Shown here: piece after piece, positions 6,848 to 14,139 of the stretch
Layout: every line of letters begins with the position of its first letter
Position numbering within the stretch: the first letter of the stretch is position 1
DNA from: DATBDE01 sp036270095
GTDB lineage: Bacteria; Actinomycetota; Thermoleophilia; Solirubrobacterales; Solirubrobacteraceae
Assembly: GCA_036270095.1 (NCBI GenBank)
Contig: DATBDE010000117.1
Location: forward strand, 1 to 16,428
Direction: 5' to 3'
Length of the DNA stretch: 16,428 nt
Position numbers and translations under genes: made by a program
Notes under the pieces: generated by a model
Database searches by the model: none
What the model saw: the letters and a program-made list of their open reading frames with translations, nothing else
Told to the model about the DNA's origin: nothing

Positions 6848-9215
6848 CGTCGTCTCCATCCCCGAGACCGAGATCGCCCCCGGCCGGGTCGGCGGGCGCA
6901 TGGAGCGCGTCGAGGACGAGCGGCTGGTGCGCGGCCTCGGTCGCTACGTGGACGACCTCGACCCGCCGCGGGTCGTCCACGTCGCCTTCGCGCGCTGCCC
7001 CTACCCGCACGCCCGGATTGCCTCCATCGACGCCAGCCAGGCCCGGGCGATCGAGGGCGTGCTCGAGGTGCTGCTCCCCGACGACGTGCTCGGCCGCACG
7101 GGGCCGATCTCGATCCTGCGCCCGATCCCCGAGGCGCCGCGGGTCATGCCCTACGCGCTGCCGCGCGAGATCGCCCTCTACGAGGGCCAGCCCGTGGTCT
7201 CGGTCTGCGCGACAAGCCGCGCCATCGCCGAGGACGCCGTGGCCGCGCTGGACATCGACTACGAGCCGCTGCCGCACCTCTCCGACGTGGAGAAGGCGCT
7301 GGCCGAGGACGCGCCCATCCTGCACCCCGAGCTGGGGACGAACCTGCTGGTCCAGAACCCGCGCGGCGACGGCAACCCCGAGGCCGGCCTCGCCGAGTCC
7401 GAGGTCGTCGTCGACGACCGCTTCCGCATCAACCGCGTCAGCGGCCTGCCGATGGAGACGCGCGCGATCCTCGCCTCCTACGTGCCCGGGGTGCGCGAGC
7501 TCGAGGTCGTCGCCTCCACCCAGGCCCCGCACCTGTTCCGCAAGCAGCTCTCCGACAGCCTGCGCTTTCCCGAGGCCGACATCCGCGTCACCACCCATGA
7601 CTGCGGCGGCGCCTTCGGCCTGAAGCTGGGGATCTTCGCCGAGGACGTGCTGGTGTGCCTGCACGCGATGGACCTCGGGCGCCCGGCCAAGTGGGTCGAG
7701 GACCGCATGGAGTTCTTCCGTGGCGCCACGCAGGCGCGCGAGTCCCTGCACGTGGCCCGGATGGGCGCCTCGAGCGACGGCACGATCCTCGCCTACACCA
7801 ACCACTACTACGTGGACCTGGGCGCGCACAACTCGCCCATGGGCTCGCCGATGCTCTCGAGCCTGATGTTCCAGGGCCCGTATTCGTTCACGCACGGCTA
7901 TGTCGAGCGCAACGTCGTGCTCACCAACAAGGTGCCGGTCGGCGCCTACCGCGGCTACGGGCAGCCCGAGGGCTGCTTCGTGCGCGAGCTGCTGCTCGAC
8001 CGCATCGCCCGCAAGCTGCGCATCGACCCGCTGGAGATCCGCCGGCGCAACTTCATCCGGCCCGACCAGATGCCCTGGCAGACGCCTGGCGGCGCCAAGT
8101 ACGACAGCGGCGACTACCAGCGCTGCATGGAGATGGCGGCGGAGACGATCGGGTACGGGGAGGCGCGCGAGCGCCAGCGGGCGCTGCGCGACGAGGGTCG
8201 CTACCTCGGCATCGGCTTGGCCTGCTACGTCGAGATGACCGGCTACCCGGGGTCCAAGTTCCTGGGCAAGCACGGCGCCGAGTACGGGGCCCACGAGGGC
8301 GTGGTCGTGCGGGCCAACCGCTCCGGCGGCGTCGACGTCTACACCGGCGTGCCGCCGATCGGCCAGTCGACCGAGACCGCGTTCACCCAGGTGGCGGCCA
8401 CGGTGATCGGGCTCGACGCGGCCAAGGTGCGGGTCATCGCCGGCGACACCCAGGGCACGCCGGTCAACACGGGCAGCTTCGCCAGCCGCACGCTGATCGC
8501 CGGCTCGGGCGCGATCGAGCGCGCCGGCCGCGAGATCCGCGACAAGGCGCTGCGCGTGGCCGCGTTCATGCTCGACGTGCCCGTCGACGGGCTCGAGCTC
8601 GCCGACAGCGTCATCAGCAGCGTCGACGACCCGGAGATCAGCGTCTCCTTCGCGGACGTCGCCATCAACGCGTTCTACGGCCACCGCCTGCCCGAAGGCG
8701 AGCTCCCGGGCCTGGAGGCCACCGCCTACTACGACCCGATCTCGTCCGCCTTCAGCTACGGCACGGCGGCGGCGCTGGTCGAGGTCGATCCCGAGACCGG
8801 CGAGTTCTCGCTCGACCGCTTCCTCTTCGTGCACGACTGCGGGCGCCAGGTCAACCCGATGACGGTCGAGGGACAGCTGCACGGCGGCATCGCGCAGGCG
8901 CTGGGCGCGGCGCTATTCGAGGAGCTGGTCTACGACGGCGACAGCGGCCAGCTCATCAACGGCTCGATGATCGACTACTTCATGCCCACGACGGCCGACC
9001 TGCCGAAGATCGAGCTCGACCACACCGAGGTCCTCTCCCCGGTGACGCCGATGGGGATCCGCGGCATCGGGGAGAGCGGGACGATCCCGCCCGGGGCCGC
9101 GGTGGCCAACGCGCTGTGCGACGCGCTGGCCCCGTTCGAGGTCGACATCAACCGCCTCCCGCTCACGGCGGAGTACGTCTGGCGCCTGGTCGCCGAGTCT
9201 AGGGCCCACGCGTGA
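6840..9215 (+). CDS. Molybdenum hydroxylase molybdopterin-binding (large) subunit, N-heteroaromatic hydroxylase type
   Basis: The protein has 791 residues, the full length of XdhB/CoxL-type large subunits. Visible cofactor motifs are GGAFGLK (256-262), the pterin-contacting PIGQSTE (Gln509) and GIGESG with the catalytic base Glu745. The active-site loop reads AYRGYGQPE (369-377). This is the form typical of xanthine-dehydrogenase-like or form II proteins and lacks the AYRCSFR signature of true CO dehydrogenase, so CO oxidation is unlikely. It should hydroxylate a carbon next to a ring nitrogen using water. No Tat signal is seen, so it is cytoplasmic. Gene order (FAD, 2Fe-2S, Mo, SRPBCC) and the flanking PEP-synthase-like and NicX-like genes point to a hydroxypyridine-type substrate, by analogy with HpdA; that is inference. 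Confidence 0.93.
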   Translation: MTDVVSIPETEIAPGRVGGRMERVEDERLVRGLGRYVDDLDPPRVVHVAFARCPYPHARIASIDASQARAIEGVLEVLLPDDVLGRTGPISILRPIPEAPRVMPYALPREIALYEGQPVVSVCATSRAIAEDAVAALDIDYEPLPHLSDVEKALAEDAPILHPELGTNLLVQNPRGDGNPEAGLAESEVVVDDRFRINRVSGLPMETRAILASYVPGVRELEVVASTQAPHLFRKQLSDSLRFPEADIRVTTHDCGGAFGLKLGIFAEDVLVCLHAMDLGRPAKWVEDRMEFFRGATQARESLHVARMGASSDGTILAYTNHYYVDLGAHNSPMGSPMLSSLMFQGPYSFTHGYVERNVVLTNKVPVGAYRGYGQPEGCFVRELLLDRIARKLRIDPLEIRRRNFIRPDQMPWQTPGGAKYDSGDYQRCMEMAAETIGYGEARERQRALRDEGRYLGIGLACYVEMTGYPGSKFLGKHGAEYGAHEGVVVRANRSGGVDVYTGVPPIGQSTETAFTQVAATVIGLDAAKVRVIAGDTQGTPVNTGSFASRTLIAGSGAIERAGREIRDKALRVAAFMLDVPVDGLELADSVISSVDDPEISVSFADVAINAFYGHRLPEGELPGLEATAYYDPISSAFSYGTAAALVEVDPETGEFSLDRFLFVHDCGRQVNPMTVEGQLHGGIAQALGAALFEELVYDGDSGQLINGSMIDYFMPTTADLPKIELDHTEVLSPVTPMGIRGIGESGTIPPGAAVANALCDALAPFEVDINRLPLTAEYVWRLVAESRAHA

Positions 9216-9829
9216 AGTTCGCGGAGAGCTTCACCATCGCCCACCCGGTCGCGGACGCGTGGGCGTTCTTCGCGGACGCCAACCGTCTGGCCCGCTGTGT
9301 GCCCGGCGTGGAGTCGGTGGACCCGGGCGAGGAGGGCCGCTCGCGCCTGCGGATGACCCAGAAGGTCGGCTACATGTCGGCGACCTTCGACCTGCGCATG
9401 CACGTGAGCGAGAGCAAGCCCAACGAGCTGCTCGAGATCACCTCGATCGGGAAGACCGTGCGCGGCGCCGCGGGCGAGATGCGCTCGGTGAACCGGGTCG
9501 AGCTCACCGACGAGGGCGACAGGACCACCGTGCGGCTGGCCTCCGACGTGGCCGTGGGCGGCATGCTCGGCTCGGTCGGCAACAAGGCCATGGAGGCCAA
9601 GGCGCGCGAGGTGGCCGCGGAGTTCGCGGCCAACGTCAACCGCGAGGTCGACGCCTTTTCGGGCTCGGGGCAGGACGCCCCGGGCGCGTCGCCGTCGCCT
9701 GCCTCGCCGTCTCCGCCGCCGGCGCCCCCGAGCAAGCCGGCGGGCTGGGGCAGCCAGATCGTCGGCCTCATCCGCACAGTCTTCGCGTGGCTCTTTCGAC
9801 GCAACAAGGAGGGTGTAGGACATGGGTAG
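9212..9829 (+). CDS. CoxG-like SRPBCC protein (separate hydroxylase subunit or maturation factor)
   Basis: The 205-residue protein starts at GTG 9212, overlapping the large-subunit stop by 4 bp. Residues 1-149 are an SRPBCC/CoxG domain (MKFAESFTI.HPV..AWAFFAD, then CVPGVESV and a C-terminal helix). A proline/serine linker follows (about 153-176), and then a hydrophobic/basic tail, IVGLIRTVFAWLFRR (183-197), that could anchor it to the membrane. CoxG proteins bind to or recruit Mo-Cu hydroxylases; in 3-hydroxypyridine dehydrogenase of Ensifer the SRPBCC part is reported as a separate subunit (recalled), as here. It ends in TAG at 9829, inside the start of the next gene. Confidence 0.88.
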   Translation: MKFAESFTIAHPVADAWAFFADANRLARCVPGVESVDPGEEGRSRLRMTQKVGYMSATFDLRMHVSESKPNELLEITSIGKTVRGAAGEMRSVNRVELTDEGDRTTVRLASDVAVGGMLGSVGNKAMEAKAREVAAEFAANVNREVDAFSGSGQDAPGASPSPASPSPPPAPPSKPAGWGSQIVGLIRTVFAWLFRRNKEGVGHG

Positions 9830-10886
9830 TCCGACCGCGACGTACTTCCGGACCGCGCAGCTTGTGCCGCTGTTCCAGAAGATGCTCGAGCGCTGCAAGG
9901 TCCACAAGGACGAGACGGTCCTCGTCGTCTCCGACCCCGACTCCAACCAGGAGTTCGTCGCGGCGATGTTCGCGGCCGCGCGCTCGTTCGGGGCCGACAC
10001 GATGTCGCTCATGCTCCCGCCACCGCCGCCCGAGCAGGCGGTGTTCATCCGCACCGGGAACATCTCCTCGACGATCGTGGCGAACTCGGCCAAGGCGCTC
10101 GAGTTCCTGAAGATGTCCGATTTCGTGATCGACATGACCTCGGTCGGCCTGCTCCACACCAAGGAGCAGGTCGCCGTGCTCGAGGCCGGTACCCGCATGC
10201 TCATGGTCCACGACCCGGTCGAGGCGCTCGAGCGCCTGTTCCCGACCGACGAGGACAAGGAGCGCATCCAGCGCCACGGTGCGCGCCTCCGCGCGACGAA
10301 GAAGATCCGCGTGCAGTCCGACAACGGCACCGACGTGTGGTTCGACAAGACCGACGCTCCGGTCATCGAGCAGTGGGGCTGGACCGACGAGCCCGGTCGC
10401 TGGGACCACTGGCCGGGGTCGTTCGCCTACACGTCGCCGACGGAGGGCCTGGGCGAGGGCGTGATCGTTCTCGACCCGGGAGACATCTGGTACCCGCCCA
10501 AGCGCTACCTCCAGACGGCGGTGAAGATGACCTTCGAGAACGGCGCGGCGACGAAGATCGAGGGCAGCTGGGACGCCCGCATGATCCGCGAGTACATCGA
10601 GGGCTGGGAGGACCCCGAGGGGTACATGATCAGCCACATCGGCTTCGGCGGGCACAAGCGGGCCCTGTGGAACTCGATCCTGTTCCAGGATCCGCTCGAC
10701 ATCATCGGCCAGGACGGGCGGACCGACTGGGGCACGACGCTGTTCGCGCTCGGCTCCAACGTGACCTTCGGTGGCACCCACACCACCGGCTGTCATCAGG
10801 ACTTCGCGCTCAAGGGGCAGCGCTTCTACCTGGACGACGAGCTGGTCGCCGACAGCGGGGAGATCCTGGCGGACGACCTAAAGTAG
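9822..10886 (+). CDS. NicX-like ring-cleaving dioxygenase (2,5-dihydroxypyridine 5,6-dioxygenase family, M29 fold)
   Basis: The 354-residue protein belongs to the aminopeptidase-T-like fold used by NicX/Hpo-type 2,5-dihydroxypyridine dioxygenases. The metal site of NicX, as I recall it, is His265, His318 and Asp320. Here SHIGFG gives His272 and CHQD gives His325 and Asp327, all displaced by the same seven residues, which supports homology rather than chance. NicX opens 2,5-dihydroxypyridine to N-formylmaleamate using non-haem Fe(II) and O2. ATG 9822 is preceded by a strong AAGGAGGG at 9806-9813 (8-nt spacing), the best ribosome site in the operon, and overlaps the CoxG stop by 8 bp. A peptidase role is less likely in this context. 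The exact substrate is inferred from the Mo hydroxylase next door. Confidence 0.8.
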   Translation: MGSPTATYFRTAQLVPLFQKMLERCKVHKDETVLVVSDPDSNQEFVAAMFAAARSFGADTMSLMLPPPPPEQAVFIRTGNISSTIVANSAKALEFLKMSDFVIDMTSVGLLHTKEQVAVLEAGTRMLMVHDPVEALERLFPTDEDKERIQRHGARLRATKKIRVQSDNGTDVWFDKTDAPVIEQWGWTDEPGRWDHWPGSFAYTSPTEGLGEGVIVLDPGDIWYPPKRYLQTAVKMTFENGAATKIEGSWDARMIREYIEGWEDPEGYMISHIGFGGHKRALWNSILFQDPLDIIGQDGRTDWGTTLFALGSNVTFGGTHTTGCHQDFALKGQRFYLDDELVADSGEILADDLK

Positions 10887-10891
10887 CCCGG

Positions 10892-13210
10892 GTGCAGGTC
10901 GCGCCGGACCTCGCCGCCCTGGGCGCCGTCGAGCAGCGGGTGCTGTGGCTGGCCACGGCCATGGTCCACCACGCCAACCGGGTCCGGCCGAACGCCACCG
11001 GGGTGAAGGTCGGCGGGCACCAGGCCTCGAGCGCCTCGGTGGTTTCGATCATGACCGCGCTGTGGTTCGGCGGGGTACTGACGGCGCGCGACGCGGTGTC
11101 GGTCAAGCCGCACGCGTCGCCGGTCCTGCACGCGATCAACTACCTGCTGGGCTCCCTGCCGCGCGACCAGCTCTCGCAGCTGCGCGCGTTCGGCGGGCTG
11201 CAGAGCTACCCGAGCCGGGTCAAGGACCCCGACGCCGTCGACTACTCGACCGGCTCGGTCGGCATCGGCGCCACGGCGACAATCTGGGGCGCGCTGGCCC
11301 ATCGCTACCTGGCCGGCCACGTCGAGGTGCCGGTGGGCGGGCGCCATGTCGCGATCGTCGGCGACGCCGAGCTCGACGAGGGTGCGGTGTGGGAGGCGCT
11401 CGTCGACCCGCTCGTGGCCCGGCTCGGCGAGGTGCTGTGGATCGTCGACTTCAACCGCCAGTCGCTCGACCGCGTGGTGCCGGTGATCACCGCCGACCGG
11501 CTCTCGACCATGTTCGAGGCGGCCGGGTGGCACGTGGTCGTGGTCAAGTACGGGTGGCTGCTCGACGGCCTGTTCGGACGCCCCGGCGGTGAGGGCCTGC
11601 GGGTGCGCATCGACGCCATGAGCAACGCCGAGTACCAGCGCCTGTTGCGCGCTGACGCCGCCGAGCTGCGCGAGCGGCTGCCGGGCGACGGCGTCGAGCG
11701 CGCCGACGTCGCCCGCGTCGTGGACGAGCTGCCCGACGACGTGCTGCTGGCCGCGCTGCGCGACCTCGGCGGCCACGACCACGCCGCCCTGCTCGAGGCC
11801 TACGAGCGGGCCGAGGCGGTCACCGACCGGCCCTCGGTCGTGCTCGCCTACACGATCAAGGGCTGGGGGCTGCCGATCGCCGGCCATCCGAGCAACCACT
11901 CGGCCCTGCTGACCGACGAGCAGCTGCAGGAGCTGGCGGGCGAGCTCGCCGCTGACGTGGAGGACCCCTGGCGCCCACCGCCCGAGGGCAGCGCCGAGGC
12001 GGAGCTGTGCGCGGCCACGGCGGAGCGGCTGCGGCGCGACGTGTCCGCGCCGGTGGCCCCGCCGGCGCCGCCGGTCGAGCTGGGCCGCACGCACGCGAGC
12101 CGCGCGTCCACCCAGCAGGCGCTCGGGCGCGTGCTCGTCGACCTCTCGCACGACGCGCCCGAGGTGGCGGCGCGCATCGTGACCGTCAGCCCCGACGTGG
12201 CCTCGTCGACGAACCTGGGCGGCTGGATCAACCGGGCCGGGATCTGGGCCCTGGGCGACCGCATCGACTGGTTCGGCGACGACACCGACACGCTCGTGCG
12301 CTGGCGCGAGACCCGGCACGGCCAGCACATCGAGCTCGGCATCGCCGAGACCACCCTGGTCGGATTGCTGGGCGAGCTGGGGGCGACGTGGTCGCGCGCG
12401 GGCGAGCCGCTGCTGCCCATCGGCACCCTCTACGACCCGTTCGTGGGTCGCGCGCTCGAGCCCTGGAGCTTCGGCATCTACGCCGGCGGGCAGTCGATCC
12501 TCGTGGGCACGCCGTCCGGGGTGGCGCTCGCGCCCGAGGGCGGCGCCCACCAGTCGATCGTCACGCCCGGGATCGGGATCGAGCAGCCCGGGTGCGTGGC
12601 CTGGGAGCCGGCCTTCGGACAGGACTTCGAGTGGGCGTTCCTGGCCGCGCTCGGGCAGCTGGGTCGCCCCGACGGCTCCTCGGCCTACTTCCGCCTGACC
12701 TCGCGGCCGATCGACCAGGCGCTGGCCGCGCTGCCCGACGACGAGGACGCGCGCGCCGAGCGCCGTCGCCATGCGCTGGCCGGCGGGTACGTGCTGTCGC
12801 GGTCGCACGACGGGCGGCGCGACGTGGGCCTGGTCGGCGTGGGGGCGGCGATCCCCGAGACGCTGCAGGCGGCGCAGGTCCTGCGCGACGAGGCCGGCGT
12901 GGCCGCCGACGTCGTGTGCCTGACCAGCCCCGACCTCTGCTATCGCGCGCTGCGCGCGTCGCAGGGGCTGGGGGAGGGCGACCCGTGGATCCTCGAGGCC
13001 CTGTTCCCGCCCGCGACGCCGGCGCCGCTGGTCACGGTGCACGACGGCCATCCCCACGCGCTGAGCTTCTTGGGCGCGGTCAACGGCGTGCCCGTGGCCG
13101 GGCTCGGGGTCGACAGCTTCGGCCAGTCCGGCAACTTGGACGAGCTCTTCCGCCACCACGGCATCGACGTCGAGACGATCGTGGGCGCGGCGCTGGACCT
13201 GCTCGTCTAA
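10892..13210 (+). CDS. AceE/transketolase-like thiamine-diphosphate enzyme
   Basis: The GTG 10892 start gives 772 residues and lies 5 bp after the dioxygenase stop; the frame is open upstream but only as a shadow of that gene. The first half has GGHQASS (41-47, His43), KPHASP (His74) and the ThDP/Mg motif GDAELDEG (from 157) ending in Asn188 (DFNRQSLD). YTIKGWGLP.AGHPSNHS follows. The second half carries the ThDP-activating glutamate Glu486 in ELGIAETT, and HQSIVTPGIGIEQPGC as in homodimeric pyruvate dehydrogenase E1. GDA replaces the usual GDG of the cofactor motif. A homodimeric 2-oxoacid dehydrogenase E1 or a related decarboxylase/transketolase is expected; E2 and E3 genes are absent here. 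As last gene of the catabolic operon it may process a 2-oxoacid or C2 product of ring breakdown, which is inference. Confidence 0.8.
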   Translation: MQVAPDLAALGAVEQRVLWLATAMVHHANRVRPNATGVKVGGHQASSASVVSIMTALWFGGVLTARDAVSVKPHASPVLHAINYLLGSLPRDQLSQLRAFGGLQSYPSRVKDPDAVDYSTGSVGIGATATIWGALAHRYLAGHVEVPVGGRHVAIVGDAELDEGAVWEALVDPLVARLGEVLWIVDFNRQSLDRVVPVITADRLSTMFEAAGWHVVVVKYGWLLDGLFGRPGGEGLRVRIDAMSNAEYQRLLRADAAELRERLPGDGVERADVARVVDELPDDVLLAALRDLGGHDHAALLEAYERAEAVTDRPSVVLAYTIKGWGLPIAGHPSNHSALLTDEQLQELAGELAADVEDPWRPPPEGSAEAELCAATAERLRRDVSAPVAPPAPPVELGRTHASRASTQQALGRVLVDLSHDAPEVAARIVTVSPDVASSTNLGGWINRAGIWALGDRIDWFGDDTDTLVRWRETRHGQHIELGIAETTLVGLLGELGATWSRAGEPLLPIGTLYDPFVGRALEPWSFGIYAGGQSILVGTPSGVALAPEGGAHQSIVTPGIGIEQPGCVAWEPAFGQDFEWAFLAALGQLGRPDGSSAYFRLTSRPIDQALAALPDDEDARAERRRHALAGGYVLSRSHDGRRDVGLVGVGAAIPETLQAAQVLRDEAGVAADVVCLTSPDLCYRALRASQGLGEGDPWILEALFPPATPAPLVTVHDGHPHALSFLGAVNGVPVAGLGVDSFGQSGNLDELFRHHGIDVETIVGAALDLLV

Positions 13211-13212
13211 CC

Positions 13213-13250
13213 CGAGCGTTGTAGTCAAGGATTTGACACAACGAGCGTTG
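13213..13250. promoter_or_regulatory. Candidate operator: interrupted palindrome between direct repeats
   Basis: TGTAGTCAA (13220-13228) and TTGACACA (13233-13240) form an imperfect inverted repeat, with core GTCAA-ggat-TTGAC perfect and one extra base in the left arm. It sits between two copies of CGAGCGTTG (13213-13221 and 13242-13250). The ten bases TGTAGTCAAG also occur on the minus strand at 2555-2564, in the promoter of the operon. TTGACA at 13233-13238 would pass as a -35 box, but no -10 follows at a normal distance. A regulator-binding site is a reasonable guess only. Confidence 0.3.
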
Positions 13251-13253
13251 ATT

Positions 13254-13275
13254 GCGCGACAGATGGGTGTCGCGC
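13254..13275 (+). terminator. Hairpin after the catabolic operon
   Basis: GCGCGACA (13254-13261) and TGTCGCGC (13268-13275) are a perfect 8-bp inverted repeat with a 6-nt loop, 43 nt past the stop of the AceE-like gene. No T-tract follows, which is common for high-GC actinobacterial terminators. A second, weaker stem GTGAAA/TTTCAC (13278-13283, 13291-13296) comes right after it. An operator role is possible instead. Confidence 0.5.
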
Positions 13276-13347
13276 CCGTGAAACCGTCCTTTTCACAGAG
13301 AGCGCGCCGCGGCGAGGCGGGGCGTCACCACTGTTAAGGGGAGCGGA

Positions 13348-14037
13348 GTGTTCACGAAGCGTCTTTTCAAGCCGGCCCTGATCGCCACAGCGGCCGTGAT
13401 GAGCGTCGCCGTGCTGCCGCCGGCGCGGCCCAGGCCAAGACGATCAGGCACCTGGTCTCGATCGATCGCTGCGCGCCGGCCTACGCCGACCCGCCCATCA
13501 GCGCCCAGACCCTCAACGTCGTCGAGCTGTCCGTCAACTGCCTCATCAACCGGGGTCGCGCCGAGGCCGGCTCCCCGCCGTTGACACGGCCGTTCAGCAC
13601 CGATGCCTACGGCGGGCTGAGCGAGAGCACGCCGCTCTACAACTCCGCGCTGGCGCACGCCCAGCAGTCGGTGGCCGCGAAGTCGTGGGATCTCAACAAC
13701 GGCCTGGTCAGCCATCTGAACCCGGGCACGCCCGTCCTGGCTGACGGCAACCAGCTCCAGCAGCTCGTCAACACGCAGATCAACGACCGGATCCGCGGCG
13801 CCGGCTACTGCGCCGGCGGGCACAGCTGGCGCGACGCCGAGAAACACGTACGGCGGCGTCAACATCACGCCGCGTATGGCGGCCGACTTCTGGCTGCACG
13901 ATCCGTCGCACCGGCCGAACACGATCGATCCCAACCTCAAGGAGCATCGCATCGCCGTCGTGGTCGGGTCCGCTTTCCCGGGCCTGCCCGACGCGGAGTC
14001 GGCCGCCCTGGTCGAGGACATGGGCGCGTGCAGCTAG
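13348..14037 (+). pseudogene. Secreted CAP-domain protein, interrupted by two compensating frameshifts
   Basis: GTG 13348 follows AAGGGGAG (13336-13343) and opens a signal peptide (KRLFKPALIATAAVMSVAVLP). Coding then moves from frame 1 to frame 0 near 13413-13421 (a base appears missing; adding one G would restore PAGAAQAK, a good AxA cleavage site). Frame 0 carries the CAP domain core: ELSVNCLINRGRAEAG, ALAHAQQSVAAKSW, GAGYCAGG. Near 13842-13844 one extra A in AAA moves it back to frame 1; removing it restores the CAP motif AENTYGG. Frame 1 then gives HDPSHRPNTIDP, VVVGSAFPG and a terminal GACS before TAG 14035-14037. Intact, it would encode about 229 residues of an extracellular CAP/SCP-like protein. 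The shifts may be true lesions or sequencing errors; both lie in error-prone contexts. Confidence 0.75.
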
Positions 14038-14064
14038 GCAGCGCCCACCGGGAGGAGGACGCGC

Positions 14065-14088
14065 GGGCCCGGCGACGTCGCCGGGCCC
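14065..14088. terminator. Perfect 24-bp GC palindrome, probable terminator
   Basis: GGGCCCGGCGAC is followed directly by its reverse complement GTCGCCGGGCCC, starting 28 nt after the CAP-gene stop and 51 nt before the next start. The folded RNA would be a very stable stem with a minimal loop. No T-run follows. Location between two genes fits an actinobacterial-style terminator. A weaker stem CTGGGC/GCCCAG (14098-14103, 14112-14117) follows. Confidence 0.6.
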
Positions 14089-14126
14089 CGTGTCGTGCTG
14101 GGCCTGGCGCAGCCCAGGGCTCGCGG

Positions 14127-14132
14127 TACGGT
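14127..14132 (+). promoter_or_regulatory. -10 box of a leaderless transcript
   Basis: TACGGT fits the actinobacterial TANNNT -10 pattern and ends 7 nt before ATG 14140, so transcription would start at or next to the A of the start codon. No Shine-Dalgarno is visible before that ATG. This supports 14140 rather than the upstream in-frame GTG/ATG at 14095, which would translate across the CTGGGC/GCCCAG stem. Confidence 0.4.
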
Positions 14133-14139
14133 GTCCGGC

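Noticed and set aside
6756..8882. 708-residue minus-strand open frame opposite the Mo large subunit
   Set aside because: Shadow of the large subunit; no domain motif, and the + strand carries complete cofactor motifs.
5505..9829. Aerobic CO dehydrogenase (coxMSLG) operon
   Set aside because: Order and CoxG-like protein fit, but the large subunit has AYRGYG instead of AYRCSFR, and the flanking PEP-synthase-like and NicX-like genes fit a heteroaromatic pathway.
9822..10886. M29 aminopeptidase
   Set aside because: Same fold, but the His272/His325/Asp327 site matches NicX-type dioxygenases and the operon is catabolic.
13233..13262. Promoter for the CAP gene with -35 TTGACA
   Set aside because: No acceptable -10 box at 15-19 nt downstream.
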